Of a stretch of 64,000 nt of DNA, positions 25,287 to 33,698 are shown one piece after another (position 1 is the stretch's first letter; each line of letters starts with the position of its first letter). Both the position numbers and the translations under genes were made by a program. The notes under the pieces are model-generated. The model was given only the letters and a program-made list of their open reading frames with translations, was not told the DNA's origin and did not search any database. The DNA comes from Acidimicrobiales bacterium (GTDB taxonomy: Bacteria; Actinomycetota; Acidimicrobiia; Acidimicrobiales; SZUA-35): NCBI GenBank assembly GCA_028285495.1, contig JANQPB010000011.1:32270-96269 (forward strand), in the 5' to 3' direction.

Positions 25287-26039
25287 ATGAGATTCCGCGT
25301 GATCGGCCCCGGGCGCGCCGGGGCGTCGATGGCCGATGCCCTCTCCCAGCGGGGCTGGTCCGATCTCGGGCGGCTGGGCCGTGGCGACGATCCGGGCGAT
25401 GCCGGTGTCGGCGTCGAAGTGGTCATCGTCGCCGTGCCCGACGACGCGATCGCCGCCGTCGCCGCGACCGTCGAGCCTGGATCGGCGTGCCTCGTCCACC
25501 TCTCGGGGGCGGCGACGCTCGACCGTCTGGCCCCCCATGCCCGCCGGGCCTCGGTCCACCCGCTCGTCTCGCTGCCGGACCCGACCACCGGCGCCAGACG
25601 CCTCCAGGCCGGCGCCACGTTCGCCGTGGCCGGCGATCCCGTGGCCGACCGGATCGTGGATGCGCTCGGCGGCACGGCCATCGAGGTGCCGGACGATCGC
25701 CGGGCGATCTACCACGCGGCGGCAGCGGTGGCGGCCAACCACCTGGTGGCGCTGTGCGCCCAGGTGGAACGGCTGGCTGGCGCCGCCGGGCTCCCGCCGG
25801 CCGCCTACTGGGAACTGATGGCCCGGACGCTCGACAACGTCGCCACCGACGGGCCGGCCGCCGCGCTCACCGGCCCGGCCGCCCGGGGCGATCTGGCGAC
25901 GCTGACCGCCCACCTCGACGCCATCGACACCGTCGGTCCGGGCGAGCGCCCGCTCTACCTGGCCCTGGCCGATGCGGCGGCGGCGCTGGCCGGCCGCGCC
26001 GCCCCATCGCCGCGGCTCCGGGCCGGCGACACCGGGTAG
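25287..26039 (+). CDS. Rossmann-like DUF2520 protein, ketopantoate-reductase candidate
   Basis: A 250-residue protein with an N-terminal NAD(P)-binding fold (FRVIGPGRAGASMADALSQRG, VVIVAVPDDAI, VHLSGAATLD, SVHPLVSLPD) and a helical DUF2520 C-terminal domain (YHAAAAVAANHLVALCAQVE). In actinobacteria this family commonly precedes panC, as here, where panC follows 48 bases downstream. Architecture like 6-phosphogluconate-dehydrogenase-type reductases plus context makes it a candidate for ketopantoate reduction. That function is inferred. Confidence 0.78.
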   Translation: MRFRVIGPGRAGASMADALSQRGWSDLGRLGRGDDPGDAGVGVEVVIVAVPDDAIAAVAATVEPGSACLVHLSGAATLDRLAPHARRASVHPLVSLPDPTTGARRLQAGATFAVAGDPVADRIVDALGGTAIEVPDDRRAIYHAAAAVAANHLVALCAQVERLAGAAGLPPAAYWELMARTLDNVATDGPAAALTGPAARGDLATLTAHLDAIDTVGPGERPLYLALADAAAALAGRAAPSPRLRAGDTG

Positions 26040-26086
26040 CCCGCCCTCCTCAACGGACTCTCCGGGCCCCGTCGTAGGCTGCAGCG

Positions 26087-26953
26087 ATGGCGCCGGCGCT
26101 GCTGACCACGATCGACGAGACCCGGAGCCTGCTCGACGAGCGGCGGCGGGACGGGGCCACCGTCGGCTTCGTGCCGACGATGGGCTACCTGCACGACGGC
26201 CACGGCTCGCTGATGCGGGCGGCCCGGGCCGAGGCCGAGGTCGTCGTTGCCTCGATCTTCGTCAATCCGCTGCAGTTCGCAGCGAGCGAGGACCTCGGCG
26301 ACTATCCCCGCGACCTCGACCGGGATCGCGAGCTGGCCGGAGCGAACGGGGTCGACGTGATCTTCGCCCCCTCGGTCGACGAGATGTACCCGTTCGGTCC
26401 GGTGCTCACCGCGGTGTCGGTCGGCGAGCTGTCGACGGCCTGGGAGGGGGCGTCTCGGCCGACTCACTTCACCGGCGTCGCCACGGTGGTGTCGAAGCTG
26501 TTCAACGTCGTCGGCCCCTGCCGGGCCTACTTCGGGGAGAAGGACTACCAGCAACTGGCGGTCATCCGGCGCATGGTCGCCGACCTGTCGGCGCCGATCG
26601 CGGTCGTCGGCTGCCCCATCGTTCGCGAGCCGGACGGCCTGGCCATGTCGAGCCGCAACGTGTACCTCTCGCCAGCGGATCGGGCGGCGGCGGTGGTGCT
26701 GCGGCGGGCGCTCGACGCCGGTCGGGAGGCGGCGGCCGGGGGCGCGACCGACCCGGCCACGGTGGCGGCGGCGATGACCGACGTGGTGACGGCCGAGCCG
26801 AGGGCCGAGCTCGACTACGCCGCCGCCGTCGACCCCGACACCCTGACGGTCCCCGACCGTCTGGGGTCCGAGGCCCGGCTGCTGATCGCAGCCAGGCTCG
26901 GTCGGACCCGCCTGATCGACAACGATGCCGCCCCGGTCGGACCGGCCGGCTGA
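26087..26953 (+). CDS. panC: Pantothenate synthetase (PanC)
   Basis: Joins pantoate and beta-alanine with ATP to make pantothenate. The 288-residue protein has VGFVPTMGYLHDGHGSLM (HIGH-like), VASIFVNPLQF, DYPRDLDRD, the FTGVATVVSKLFNVVGP segment, YFGEKDYQQLAVIRRMV and GLAMSSRNVYLSP. The ATG is exactly 6 nt after TAGGCT (26075-26080), so it has its own probable leaderless promoter even though the DUF2520 gene is just upstream. panB follows. Confidence 0.96.
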   Translation: MAPALLTTIDETRSLLDERRRDGATVGFVPTMGYLHDGHGSLMRAARAEAEVVVASIFVNPLQFAASEDLGDYPRDLDRDRELAGANGVDVIFAPSVDEMYPFGPVLTAVSVGELSTAWEGASRPTHFTGVATVVSKLFNVVGPCRAYFGEKDYQQLAVIRRMVADLSAPIAVVGCPIVREPDGLAMSSRNVYLSPADRAAAVVLRRALDAGREAAAGGATDPATVAAAMTDVVTAEPRAELDYAAAVDPDTLTVPDRLGSEARLLIAARLGRTRLIDNDAAPVGPAG

Positions 26954-27063
26954 CCGGCCCGGGGGGCGAGCGGTCGCAGCCATCCGTCGGGCCTCTAGGG
27001 TGAAGGTCCGAAGACCGCTGCCGATGATGGGGACGACGAGGTCCGCCTGACGACGGAGTACCG

Positions 27064-27975
27064 ATGACGAAGCGAACCGTGCCCGGTATCGCCGGCAGCA
27101 AGCGGCGGGACGGGGCTGAACCCATCGTGATGGTGACCGCCTACGACGCCCCGTCGGCCCGCGTGGCCACCGAGGCCGACGTCGACATGATCCTGGTCGG
27201 CGACTCGGTCGCGATGGTCGTGCTCGGCTACGACTCGACCCTCCAGGTCACGGTCGACGACATCGCCTACCACACGGCGGCGGTCATGCGATCCGACCCG
27301 ACGGCGGTGGTCGTCGGCGACCTGCCGTGGATGAGCTTCCACGTCTCGCCGACCGAGACCGTCGGCAATGCGGCCACGCTGGTCAGGGCCGGCGCCCACT
27401 GCGTCAAGCTGGAGGGCGGGGCCAAGCGGCTCCCGATGATCGAGGCGATCACCGCGGCCGAGATCCCGGTCGTCGCCCACATCGGGCTGACCCCGCAGTC
27501 GACCAATGTCATGGGTGGGTTCAAGATCCAGGGCCGCCAGGCCGACGCCGCCCAGGCGATGATCGACGACGCCAGGCGGCTCGAGTCGGCCGGCTGCTTC
27601 GCCGTCGTGATCGAGGGTGTGCCCGACGTGGTCGGCCGGCGGGTGACCGAGGCCATCGACATCCCGACGATCGGGATCGGGGCCGGGCCCGACACCGACG
27701 GCCAGGTGCTCGTGTACCACGACATCATCGGCCTCGAGAACCGGTTCAAGCCCCGCTTCGTCCGCCGCTACGGCCGGGCCTACGAGGACCAGGTCTCGGC
27801 CCTGACCGCCTATGCGTCCGACGTCCGCACCGGCGCCTTCCCCGGCCCGGACGAGGTCTACTCCGCCGGCGACGAGCTGGCGGAGGCCCTCGGGCTGTAC
27901 GGCAGCGGCCCGGCGGCCGACCCCGCCGCCGACCCGGCTGCGGCACCGGCACCGACCACCGAACCGACCGCCTGA
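27064..27975 (+). CDS. panB: Ketopantoate hydroxymethyltransferase (PanB)
   Basis: First step of pantothenate synthesis, adding a hydroxymethyl group to 2-oxoisovalerate from methylene-THF. The 303-residue barrel has VTAYDAPSARVATEADVDM, LVGDSVAMVVLGY, VVGDLPWMSF, VKLEGGAKRLPM and VAHIGLTPQSTNVMGGFKIQ. The C-terminal tail (about 25 residues of Ala/Pro/Asp) is extra. A TAGGGT box lies at 26997-27002, about 60 nt before the ATG, so a leadered transcript is possible. Together with panC and DUF2520 it covers most of the pathway; panD is absent here. Confidence 0.96.
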   Translation: MTKRTVPGIAGSKRRDGAEPIVMVTAYDAPSARVATEADVDMILVGDSVAMVVLGYDSTLQVTVDDIAYHTAAVMRSDPTAVVVGDLPWMSFHVSPTETVGNAATLVRAGAHCVKLEGGAKRLPMIEAITAAEIPVVAHIGLTPQSTNVMGGFKIQGRQADAAQAMIDDARRLESAGCFAVVIEGVPDVVGRRVTEAIDIPTIGIGAGPDTDGQVLVYHDIIGLENRFKPRFVRRYGRAYEDQVSALTAYASDVRTGAFPGPDEVYSAGDELAEALGLYGSGPAADPAADPAAAPAPTTEPTA

Positions 27976-28000
27976 TCGACCGAGGCCAGGAGACCCGCCA

Positions 28001-29437
28001 ATGCCCCGCATCCGGTTCCGCGGCCCCCGCGCCTTCGAGGAGGCCTTCGACGGCGTCCGGGCCGAGCTCGACGTGCCCGAGCGCTTCCCCGCCGACGTGC
28101 TGGCCGAGGCCGAGGCGGCCACCCTCGACAGCGGGCTCGGGGTGACCGGGGCCGCCGTCGATCGGCGGGACGCCCGCGACCTGCCCCTCGTCGCCGTCGA
28201 TCCGCCGGGGGCGACCGACCTCGACCAGGCCTTCACGGCCGAGCGCCGGGGCGACGGCTACCGGGTCAACTACGCCATCGCCGACGTCGGCGCCTTCGTG
28301 GCCCCGGGCGGGGCGATCGATGCCGAGGCCAGGTGGCGCGGCGCCACGCTCTACAGCCCCGACACCCGCACGCCGCTGCACCCGCCGATCATCAGCGAGG
28401 ACCGGGCCAGCCTGCTGGCCGGCACCGAGAAGCCGGCGCTGCTGTGGACGATCGACCTCGACGGCGACGGCAACCCGACCGGCAGCCACCTTGAACGGGC
28501 GATGGTCCTGGTGACCGAGGCGATCGCCTACACCGAGGCCCAACGGCGGGTCGAGGACGGCTCCGACGAGCGGATGACGCTCCTGTCGACCATCGGCGGG
28601 CTCCGCCAGGCCAGGGAGGCCGAGCGGGGCGGGGTCAGCCTGAACCTGCCGGCCCAGGAGGTGGTGCAGGCCGGCGACTCGTGGGCCCTGGCCTTCGACG
28701 AGCAGCTCCCGATCGAGGGGTGGAACGCCCAGATCTCACTGCTGACGGGCATCGTCGGCGGGGTGCGCATGCTCGACGCCGGCGTCGGCGTGCTCCGGAC
28801 CCTGCCACCGGTCCAGGACGAGGCGGTCGACCAGCTCAGGCGGACGGCCGTGGCGGTCGACCTCGACTGGCCGGACGACGAGCCCTACGCCTCGTTCGTC
28901 CGCCGCATCGAGCCGGACACCGCCAGCCGCAACGCCTTCCTGCTCCAGGCGGCCAGGGCCTTCCGGGGCGCCGGCTACGTCGGCTTCGACGGCGAGCGGC
29001 CCGAGCATCCCGAGCACGGCGCGATCGCCTCGGTGTACGCCCACGTCACCGCCCCGCTCCGGCGCCTGGTCGATCGGTTCGGCAACGAGATCCTGCTGGC
29101 GCTGCACGCCGACCGCGAGCCGCCGGCCTGGGCGGTGGAGGCCCTCGACGAGCTGCCGTCGCTGATGGGCCGAGCCCGCCAGCGGGAGTCGGCGCTCGAG
29201 CGGGCCATGCTCGACATGGCCGAGGCCCTGGTGCTCGAGCACTGCGTCGGCAAGACGTTCGACGGCTCGGTCGTCGACATCGACCGCCGTCGCCGGCAGG
29301 CCCGGGTGCAGATCACCGACCCGGCCGTCGTCGACACGGTGTCGGCCGACGGCCGCACGCTCGGCGAGCGGGTGAAGCTGCGGGTCGAACGCGTCGACAC
29401 GGCCGAGCGCCGAGTCGACTTCTCGGTGGTCGGCTGA
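28001..29437 (+). CDS. RNB-domain (RNase II/R family) exoribonuclease
   Basis: 478 residues, shorter than E. coli RNase II (about 640), because the N-terminal cold-shock domains are missing. The RNB catalytic segment has AVDPPGATDLDQAF with metal-binding aspartates D67, D73 and D75. YAIADVGAFV, RGATLYSPDTRTPLHPP, AYVHVTAPLRRL-like YAHVTAPLRRLVDRFGN, and a short C-terminal S1-like part (VDIDRRRRQARVQITDPAV) follow. Such compact forms are usual in actinobacteria. The ATG has AGGAGA nearby and starts 25 bases after panB. Confidence 0.88.
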   Translation: MPRIRFRGPRAFEEAFDGVRAELDVPERFPADVLAEAEAATLDSGLGVTGAAVDRRDARDLPLVAVDPPGATDLDQAFTAERRGDGYRVNYAIADVGAFVAPGGAIDAEARWRGATLYSPDTRTPLHPPIISEDRASLLAGTEKPALLWTIDLDGDGNPTGSHLERAMVLVTEAIAYTEAQRRVEDGSDERMTLLSTIGGLRQAREAERGGVSLNLPAQEVVQAGDSWALAFDEQLPIEGWNAQISLLTGIVGGVRMLDAGVGVLRTLPPVQDEAVDQLRRTAVAVDLDWPDDEPYASFVRRIEPDTASRNAFLLQAARAFRGAGYVGFDGERPEHPEHGAIASVYAHVTAPLRRLVDRFGNEILLALHADREPPAWAVEALDELPSLMGRARQRESALERAMLDMAEALVLEHCVGKTFDGSVVDIDRRRRQARVQITDPAVVDTVSADGRTLGERVKLRVERVDTAERRVDFSVVG

Positions 29438-29481
29438 GCGAACCGCCGACGGGTGACGCCGACGACGGCCGACCGTGCGAC

Positions 29482-30567
29482 CTAGTGGGTGTGGGGCGGG
29501 ACGACCGAGCCCTCGGACGGCTGCACGATGACGATCCCGTCACCCTGGAACGCCAGCTGCACCGCCTCGCCGGACCCACGCCCGATCAGGGCACCGGCCT
29601 TGACCGTGCGGTTGAGCGTCGTGCTGAGCGACGAGCTCCAGGCCACGGCGGCATCGGTGTCGGCGAAGGTCGGCTGGTCGGTCCGCAGCACGACGGGGTC
29701 GCCGTCGGTCGTGATGGCCAGCCACCCGTGACCCTCCAGGCGGGTGTTGAACAGCCCCCCGGCGGCCATGCCAGCACCCTTGATGCGCTCGATGTCCCAC
29801 GTGAGCGACGGCTCGAAGGCCAGGATGTTGCCGCCGTTGACCGTGATCCCGGCGCCCTGGAGGTGCACGATGTGGACCTGGCGGGCCGAGTCGGCCAGGA
29901 ACAGCTCGCCGTGCCCGGTGCACCGCATCAGCGAGGTGCCTTCGCCGGTGAACGCCTTCTTGAGGAACTTGGCCGCGCCGGAGCCCTCGTAGTCGAAGTC
30001 GATCTGGCCCTGGAACGCGACCATCGAGCCCTGCTTGGCCAGGACGTCCTCGCCGAGGGTGATCTTGAGCAGCCGGCTGTTCTGCTTCACGAGCCGCTGC
30101 CCGCCCTCGACCTCGGCGAAGCGCTCGTCGGTCAGCAGCTCGGTTGAGTTCCCACCGGTCGGCGGACCGAGGTTGGCCGGGGCGACGCTCGCCACCGGGG
30201 CGGCGGAGGCCGGCTCGGGTGCGGCCGGGGTCGGGGCCGGCGGGACCGGATCGGCCGCCGGGGCGGGATCGAAGGTCGGGGCGGGAGCCGCGGCCGGCGC
30301 GTCGGCGACGGCCGGCACATCGACGGCCGGCTCGTAGCTCGGCGCCACCGGGGCCGGCTCGTAGCTCGGCGCCACCGGGGCCGGCTCGTAGCTCGGCGCC
30401 GCCGGCGCCGGGGGCGGTGGGGCCGGATCGTAGGCCGGGGCGGGGGGCGGCGGAGCCGGAGCCGGGACGGCGGGACGGGTCGTGGCCGTCCAGGCCGCAC
30501 CGTCCCAGTAGCGCTCGACGCCGGGCTCGCCGGCGGGGTCCGGGTACCAACCTGCAACGGGTGACAT
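29482..30567 (-). CDS. AIM24-family protein with N-terminal DUF2510
   Basis: 361 residues. A DUF2510 motif (AGWYPDPAGEPGVERYWDG, WT) at the N-terminus is followed by a Pro/Ala-rich linker with repeated PSYEPAPVA and a C-terminal AIM24/TIGR00266-like beta domain (VEGGQRLVKQNSRLLKITLG, QGQIDFDYEGSGAAKFLKKA, ITVNGGNILAF). The AIM24 fold is a beta-sandwich of unclear function, found in mitochondria and bacteria. DUF2510 is common at the membrane-facing start of actinobacterial proteins. No membrane helix is obvious. Confidence 0.85.
   Translation of the reverse strand: MSPVAGWYPDPAGEPGVERYWDGAAWTATTRPAVPAPAPPPPAPAYDPAPPPPAPAAPSYEPAPVAPSYEPAPVAPSYEPAVDVPAVADAPAAAPAPTFDPAPAADPVPPAPTPAAPEPASAAPVASVAPANLGPPTGGNSTELLTDERFAEVEGGQRLVKQNSRLLKITLGEDVLAKQGSMVAFQGQIDFDYEGSGAAKFLKKAFTGEGTSLMRCTGHGELFLADSARQVHIVHLQGAGITVNGGNILAFEPSLTWDIERIKGAGMAAGGLFNTRLEGHGWLAITTDGDPVVLRTDQPTFADTDAAVAWSSSLSTTLNRTVKAGALIGRGSGEAVQLAFQGDGIVIVQPSEGSVVPPHTH
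30329..30409 (-). repeat. 27-bp tandem repeat inside the AIM24 gene
   Basis: Three adjacent copies of a 27-bp unit (starting at 30329, 30356 and 30383; the last imperfect) encode the nine-residue repeat PSYEPAPVA in the linker. The copies are nearly identical, so copy number could vary between strains. Confidence 0.8.
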
Positions 30568-30705
30568 GCCGACAGACTAGTGGCCCACTCGGGTGGCACG
30601 GCCGGACCGGGCACGACTCGACCGGACCGAGCGGCCCCGGTCGACGGGACCGGTCTGCCCCCGGACCGACGGCGACGCAGGGCGGTGGCGCACTAGCGTG
30701 TCCCG

Positions 30706-32874
30706 ATGGCAGCGACCACCGATCACGATCGCCGACCGACCGACCAGCCGACGAGGCGCCCGATCGAGCCGGCCGACCTCTGCCGCCTCCGCCAGGTGGT
30801 CGACGTGGCCCTCCATCCGGACGGCGAGCAGGTGGTCGTCGTCATCGGCTGGCCGGACGCCGAGAGCGACACCAACCGGGCGGTGCTCGAGACCTGCGAC
30901 GTCGACGGCGGCGGGCGTCGCCGACTGACCGACGGCCACGCCGACCGCCAGCCCCGCTTCTCACCGGACGGGCGGCGGCTGGCCTTCCTCCGAGGCCGAC
31001 CGAAGGAGCCGGCCAGGGTGGCGATCGCCGACTGGCCCTCGGGTGAGATCACCGAGGTGGCCAAGCTGCCGAACGGCGTGATCGACCTCCAGTGGGCCGG
31101 ACCCGACCGGCTCGTGCTTCTGGCCGGGAGACGCGCCGACGACGCCGACGGGGTCGACGACGGCGAGCTGGCCAGGCGGCCCCGGATCCTGTCCCGCCTC
31201 AACTACCGGTTCAACGGCCGGGGCTGGACCGACACGCCCCGCCAGGTCTTCGCCCTCGACCGGCCCGGCACGGGCACGGCCCCTCGGCCGATCGGTCCGT
31301 CCGGGGTCGACCACGGCGCCATCGCCGTCGCTCCGGACGGGCGCCACGTCGCCGCCGTCGCCGCCACCGAGCCGGACCACGATCTGACCGGACGCAACGA
31401 CGTGTGGCTGCTCGACGCCGGTCCCCCGGCCGAGCCGGACAGCGACAGCGACGCCGACAGCGACGCCGACGGCAGCGACACCGGCGTCCAGGAGGGCGGA
31501 GGCGGCAACGGGGGCCCCGAGGCGACACGCCCGGCCCCGGACCCCGTTCGCCTCACCGCGCCGGGTGAGAAGTGGTTCGGATTGGCCTGGCACCCCGATG
31601 GCCCGTTGGTCGGGTTCGGCATGATCGACCGACCGGGGATGGGCTACTCGCGGGCCCACGTGATCCATGTGCCGGACGGGCTGCTGACCGGCGATCACGT
31701 CGACCATGCGCCCGGGCCACCGCCGCCGTTGACCACCGCCGACCAGAACCTCGTGATGGGTCCGGGCGCCCGCGGCATCGTTGCGGTCGACGGCGGCTTC
31801 CTGTTGCCCGGCCTGCGGCGCGGCCGGGTGGCCGTGGATCGCCACGGTCTCGGCGGCGAGCACACCGTCGTCCACGAGGATCGCCACCAGGTGACCGCCT
31901 TCGACGCGACCGCAGACGGCTCGGTGCTGGTCGGTGCCGTCACGTCACCGACGCGGCCGGCCGAGCTGTGGCGCCTCGACGGCGAACCCCGCCGGTTGCT
32001 CGGCCTCGACGACGACCTGCTGGCCACGCTCGACCTGGCGGAGGTCGAGGAGGTCACCGCCACATCGGCCGACGGCACCGAGGTCCACGGCTTCCTGGCC
32101 CGTCCCCCCGCCTCGGCCCCGGCCGCCGATCCGGCCGGACGGCCGGCCCTGCTCTACGTGCACGGCGGACCGCTCGGCCAGTACGGCCTGTCGTTCTTCG
32201 ACGAGTTCCAGATGGCGGCCGCCTGCGGATACGTGGTGATCGGCGGCAACCCACGAGGCTCCGACGGCTACGGCGAGGCCTGGGCCCGGTCCATCGAGGG
32301 CGACCTCGGCAACCTCGACTGGGCCGACGTGACCGCCCTGGCCGACCACCTGGCGGCCGACGCCGACGTCGACGCCGAGCGACTCGGCATCGGCGGTGGC
32401 AGCTACGGCGGCTTCATGACCGGCTGGGTCCTCGCCCGCGACCGCCGGTTCAAGGCCGGGCTGGTCGAGCGGGCGGTGACGTCGTGGACCACGATGTTCG
32501 GCACGAGCGACATCGGACCGTGGTTCACCGAGGCCACGATCGGCGCCTCGATCGAGGGTGATCACGAGGAGGTGCGGCGGCAGTCGCCGTTGACCTACGC
32601 GACCGACATCGATGCCCCGACGCTCATCCTCCACTCCGAGGAGGACTGGCGCTGCCCGATCGAGCAGGCCGAGCAGCTGTTCGCCGCCATCCGCCGCAAC
32701 GGCGGTGACGCCATCCTCGTGCGCTTCCCCGGCGAGAACCACGAGCTGAGCCGCAGCGGCGTCCCGTCGCATCGGATCGAGCGGCTCCAGATCGTGCACG
32801 AGTTCTACGCCCGACACCTCGGCGGCGCCGACTTCGAGACGTCCCACCTGGAGGGCCACGGCCGACCGTCGTGA
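30706..32874 (+). CDS. S9-family peptidase (prolyl oligopeptidase / acylaminoacyl-peptidase-like)
   Basis: 722 residues with an N-terminal beta-propeller (repeats such as DGRRLAFLRGRP and DGRHVAAVAATEPD) and a C-terminal alpha/beta hydrolase. Catalytic residues by motif are Ser566 in GGGSYGGFM, Asp647 in EEDWRCP and His679 in GENHELS. LYVHGGPLGQYG forms the oxyanion site. A very acidic Asp/Ser insertion (DSDSDADSDADGSD) interrupts the propeller at about residues 246-260. It cleaves short peptides in the cytoplasm as far as family knowledge goes; there is no signal peptide. The ATG is 6 nt after TAGCGT (30694-30699). Confidence 0.9.
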   Translation: MAATTDHDRRPTDQPTRRPIEPADLCRLRQVVDVALHPDGEQVVVVIGWPDAESDTNRAVLETCDVDGGGRRRLTDGHADRQPRFSPDGRRLAFLRGRPKEPARVAIADWPSGEITEVAKLPNGVIDLQWAGPDRLVLLAGRRADDADGVDDGELARRPRILSRLNYRFNGRGWTDTPRQVFALDRPGTGTAPRPIGPSGVDHGAIAVAPDGRHVAAVAATEPDHDLTGRNDVWLLDAGPPAEPDSDSDADSDADGSDTGVQEGGGGNGGPEATRPAPDPVRLTAPGEKWFGLAWHPDGPLVGFGMIDRPGMGYSRAHVIHVPDGLLTGDHVDHAPGPPPPLTTADQNLVMGPGARGIVAVDGGFLLPGLRRGRVAVDRHGLGGEHTVVHEDRHQVTAFDATADGSVLVGAVTSPTRPAELWRLDGEPRRLLGLDDDLLATLDLAEVEEVTATSADGTEVHGFLARPPASAPAADPAGRPALLYVHGGPLGQYGLSFFDEFQMAAACGYVVIGGNPRGSDGYGEAWARSIEGDLGNLDWADVTALADHLAADADVDAERLGIGGGSYGGFMTGWVLARDRRFKAGLVERAVTSWTTMFGTSDIGPWFTEATIGASIEGDHEEVRRQSPLTYATDIDAPTLILHSEEDWRCPIEQAEQLFAAIRRNGGDAILVRFPGENHELSRSGVPSHRIERLQIVHEFYARHLGGADFETSHLEGHGRPS

Positions 32875-32910
32875 CCGGACGTCGGGGCCGGCGGTGGCCT
32901 GGCGTCGCGG

Positions 32911-33471
32911 TCAGGCCCGGGGCTGGTCGGCGACGACGAGGCTGAACTGGCGGGTCTCGATGTCGTCGATCGTGAGGCTCACGTCGTAGGTGGCCTCGGT
33001 GGCCGGGTCGAACAGTGCGCACACCATCACCCGCTGGGGGCTGCCGAAAACGACGGTCGACTCGCCACAGTCGATCGCGTCGGCCTCGAGCCGGGAGCCG
33101 ACCGTGTCGTTGAGGGCCTGGACCGCGGCCCGCTCGAAGCTCGGCAGGGCGGCGGCGGCGATCATGTTGGTGGTCGCCACCTCGACCTGACCCTGCTCGT
33201 TGATCAGCGCCCGGAGGGCGATCACCCGTTGGTCGGCCGTGGTGGCCGTGCAGTCCCACGTCGTGCCGACGCCGCTGACCGCCAGGTTGACCTCCGGGCA
33301 GACCGGACTGAGGTCGCCGAGGCCGGCCAGGGAGGCGACGTCGCTGCGGATCAGGTCCTCGGTCGTCTGGCGCAGGGTCGGCAGCGCATCGTCGTCTGGC
33401 TCGGACCGGCAGGCCGAGACCAGGAGGATCGCCGCCGCCACCATCGCCACCACCGTCGTCCGCTTGTCCAT
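32911..33471 (-). CDS. Secreted lipoprotein, possibly DUF4333-like
   Basis: 186 residues from the ATG at 33471. The signal peptide KRTTVVAMVAAAILLVSAC has the lipobox LVSAC. The mature part contains two repeats of a compact beta pattern with a cysteine each (VCPEVNLAVSGVGTTWDCTA; IDCGESTVVFGSPQRVMVCA), resembling the DUF4333-type modules of mycobacterial lipoproteins, but this is a weak eye match. Upstream in-frame starts exist, but the signal peptide fixes the start. Confidence 0.72.
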   Translation of the reverse strand: MDKRTTVVAMVAAAILLVSACRSEPDDDALPTLRQTTEDLIRSDVASLAGLGDLSPVCPEVNLAVSGVGTTWDCTATTADQRVIALRALINEQGQVEVATTNMIAAAALPSFERAAVQALNDTVGSRLEADAIDCGESTVVFGSPQRVMVCALFDPATEATYDVSLTIDDIETRQFSLVVADQPRA

Positions 33472-33617
33472 GACCGTGCGCTCGTGCTGCCTTCCGGTCA
33501 CGTCGGTGACCATCCCGGGTCGTCTGGGCCGGTCCGCGGCTCGACCCCGACACGACCCTAGCCACTGACGGCGGTTCGGCCGCGTCATCGGGGTTCCCCG
33601 GTCTGGGCGGGACGGTA

Positions 33618-33662
33618 GCGGGAATCGGACATCACCCTCCGATCGTCCGGTCCGATTCCCGC
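33618..33662. promoter_or_regulatory. 13-bp perfect inverted repeat upstream of ada-alkA
   Basis: GCGGGAATCGGAC (33618-33630) and GTCCGATTCCCGC (33650-33662) are perfect inverted copies with a 19-bp spacer. The block ends 23 bp before the TAGAAC -10-like box (33686-33691) of the ada-alkA gene. It sits in a divergent intergenic region and is a good operator candidate. Confidence 0.6.
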
Positions 33663-33698
33663 CAGCACAACCGCCTGAACAGGGATAGAACTGAATCC

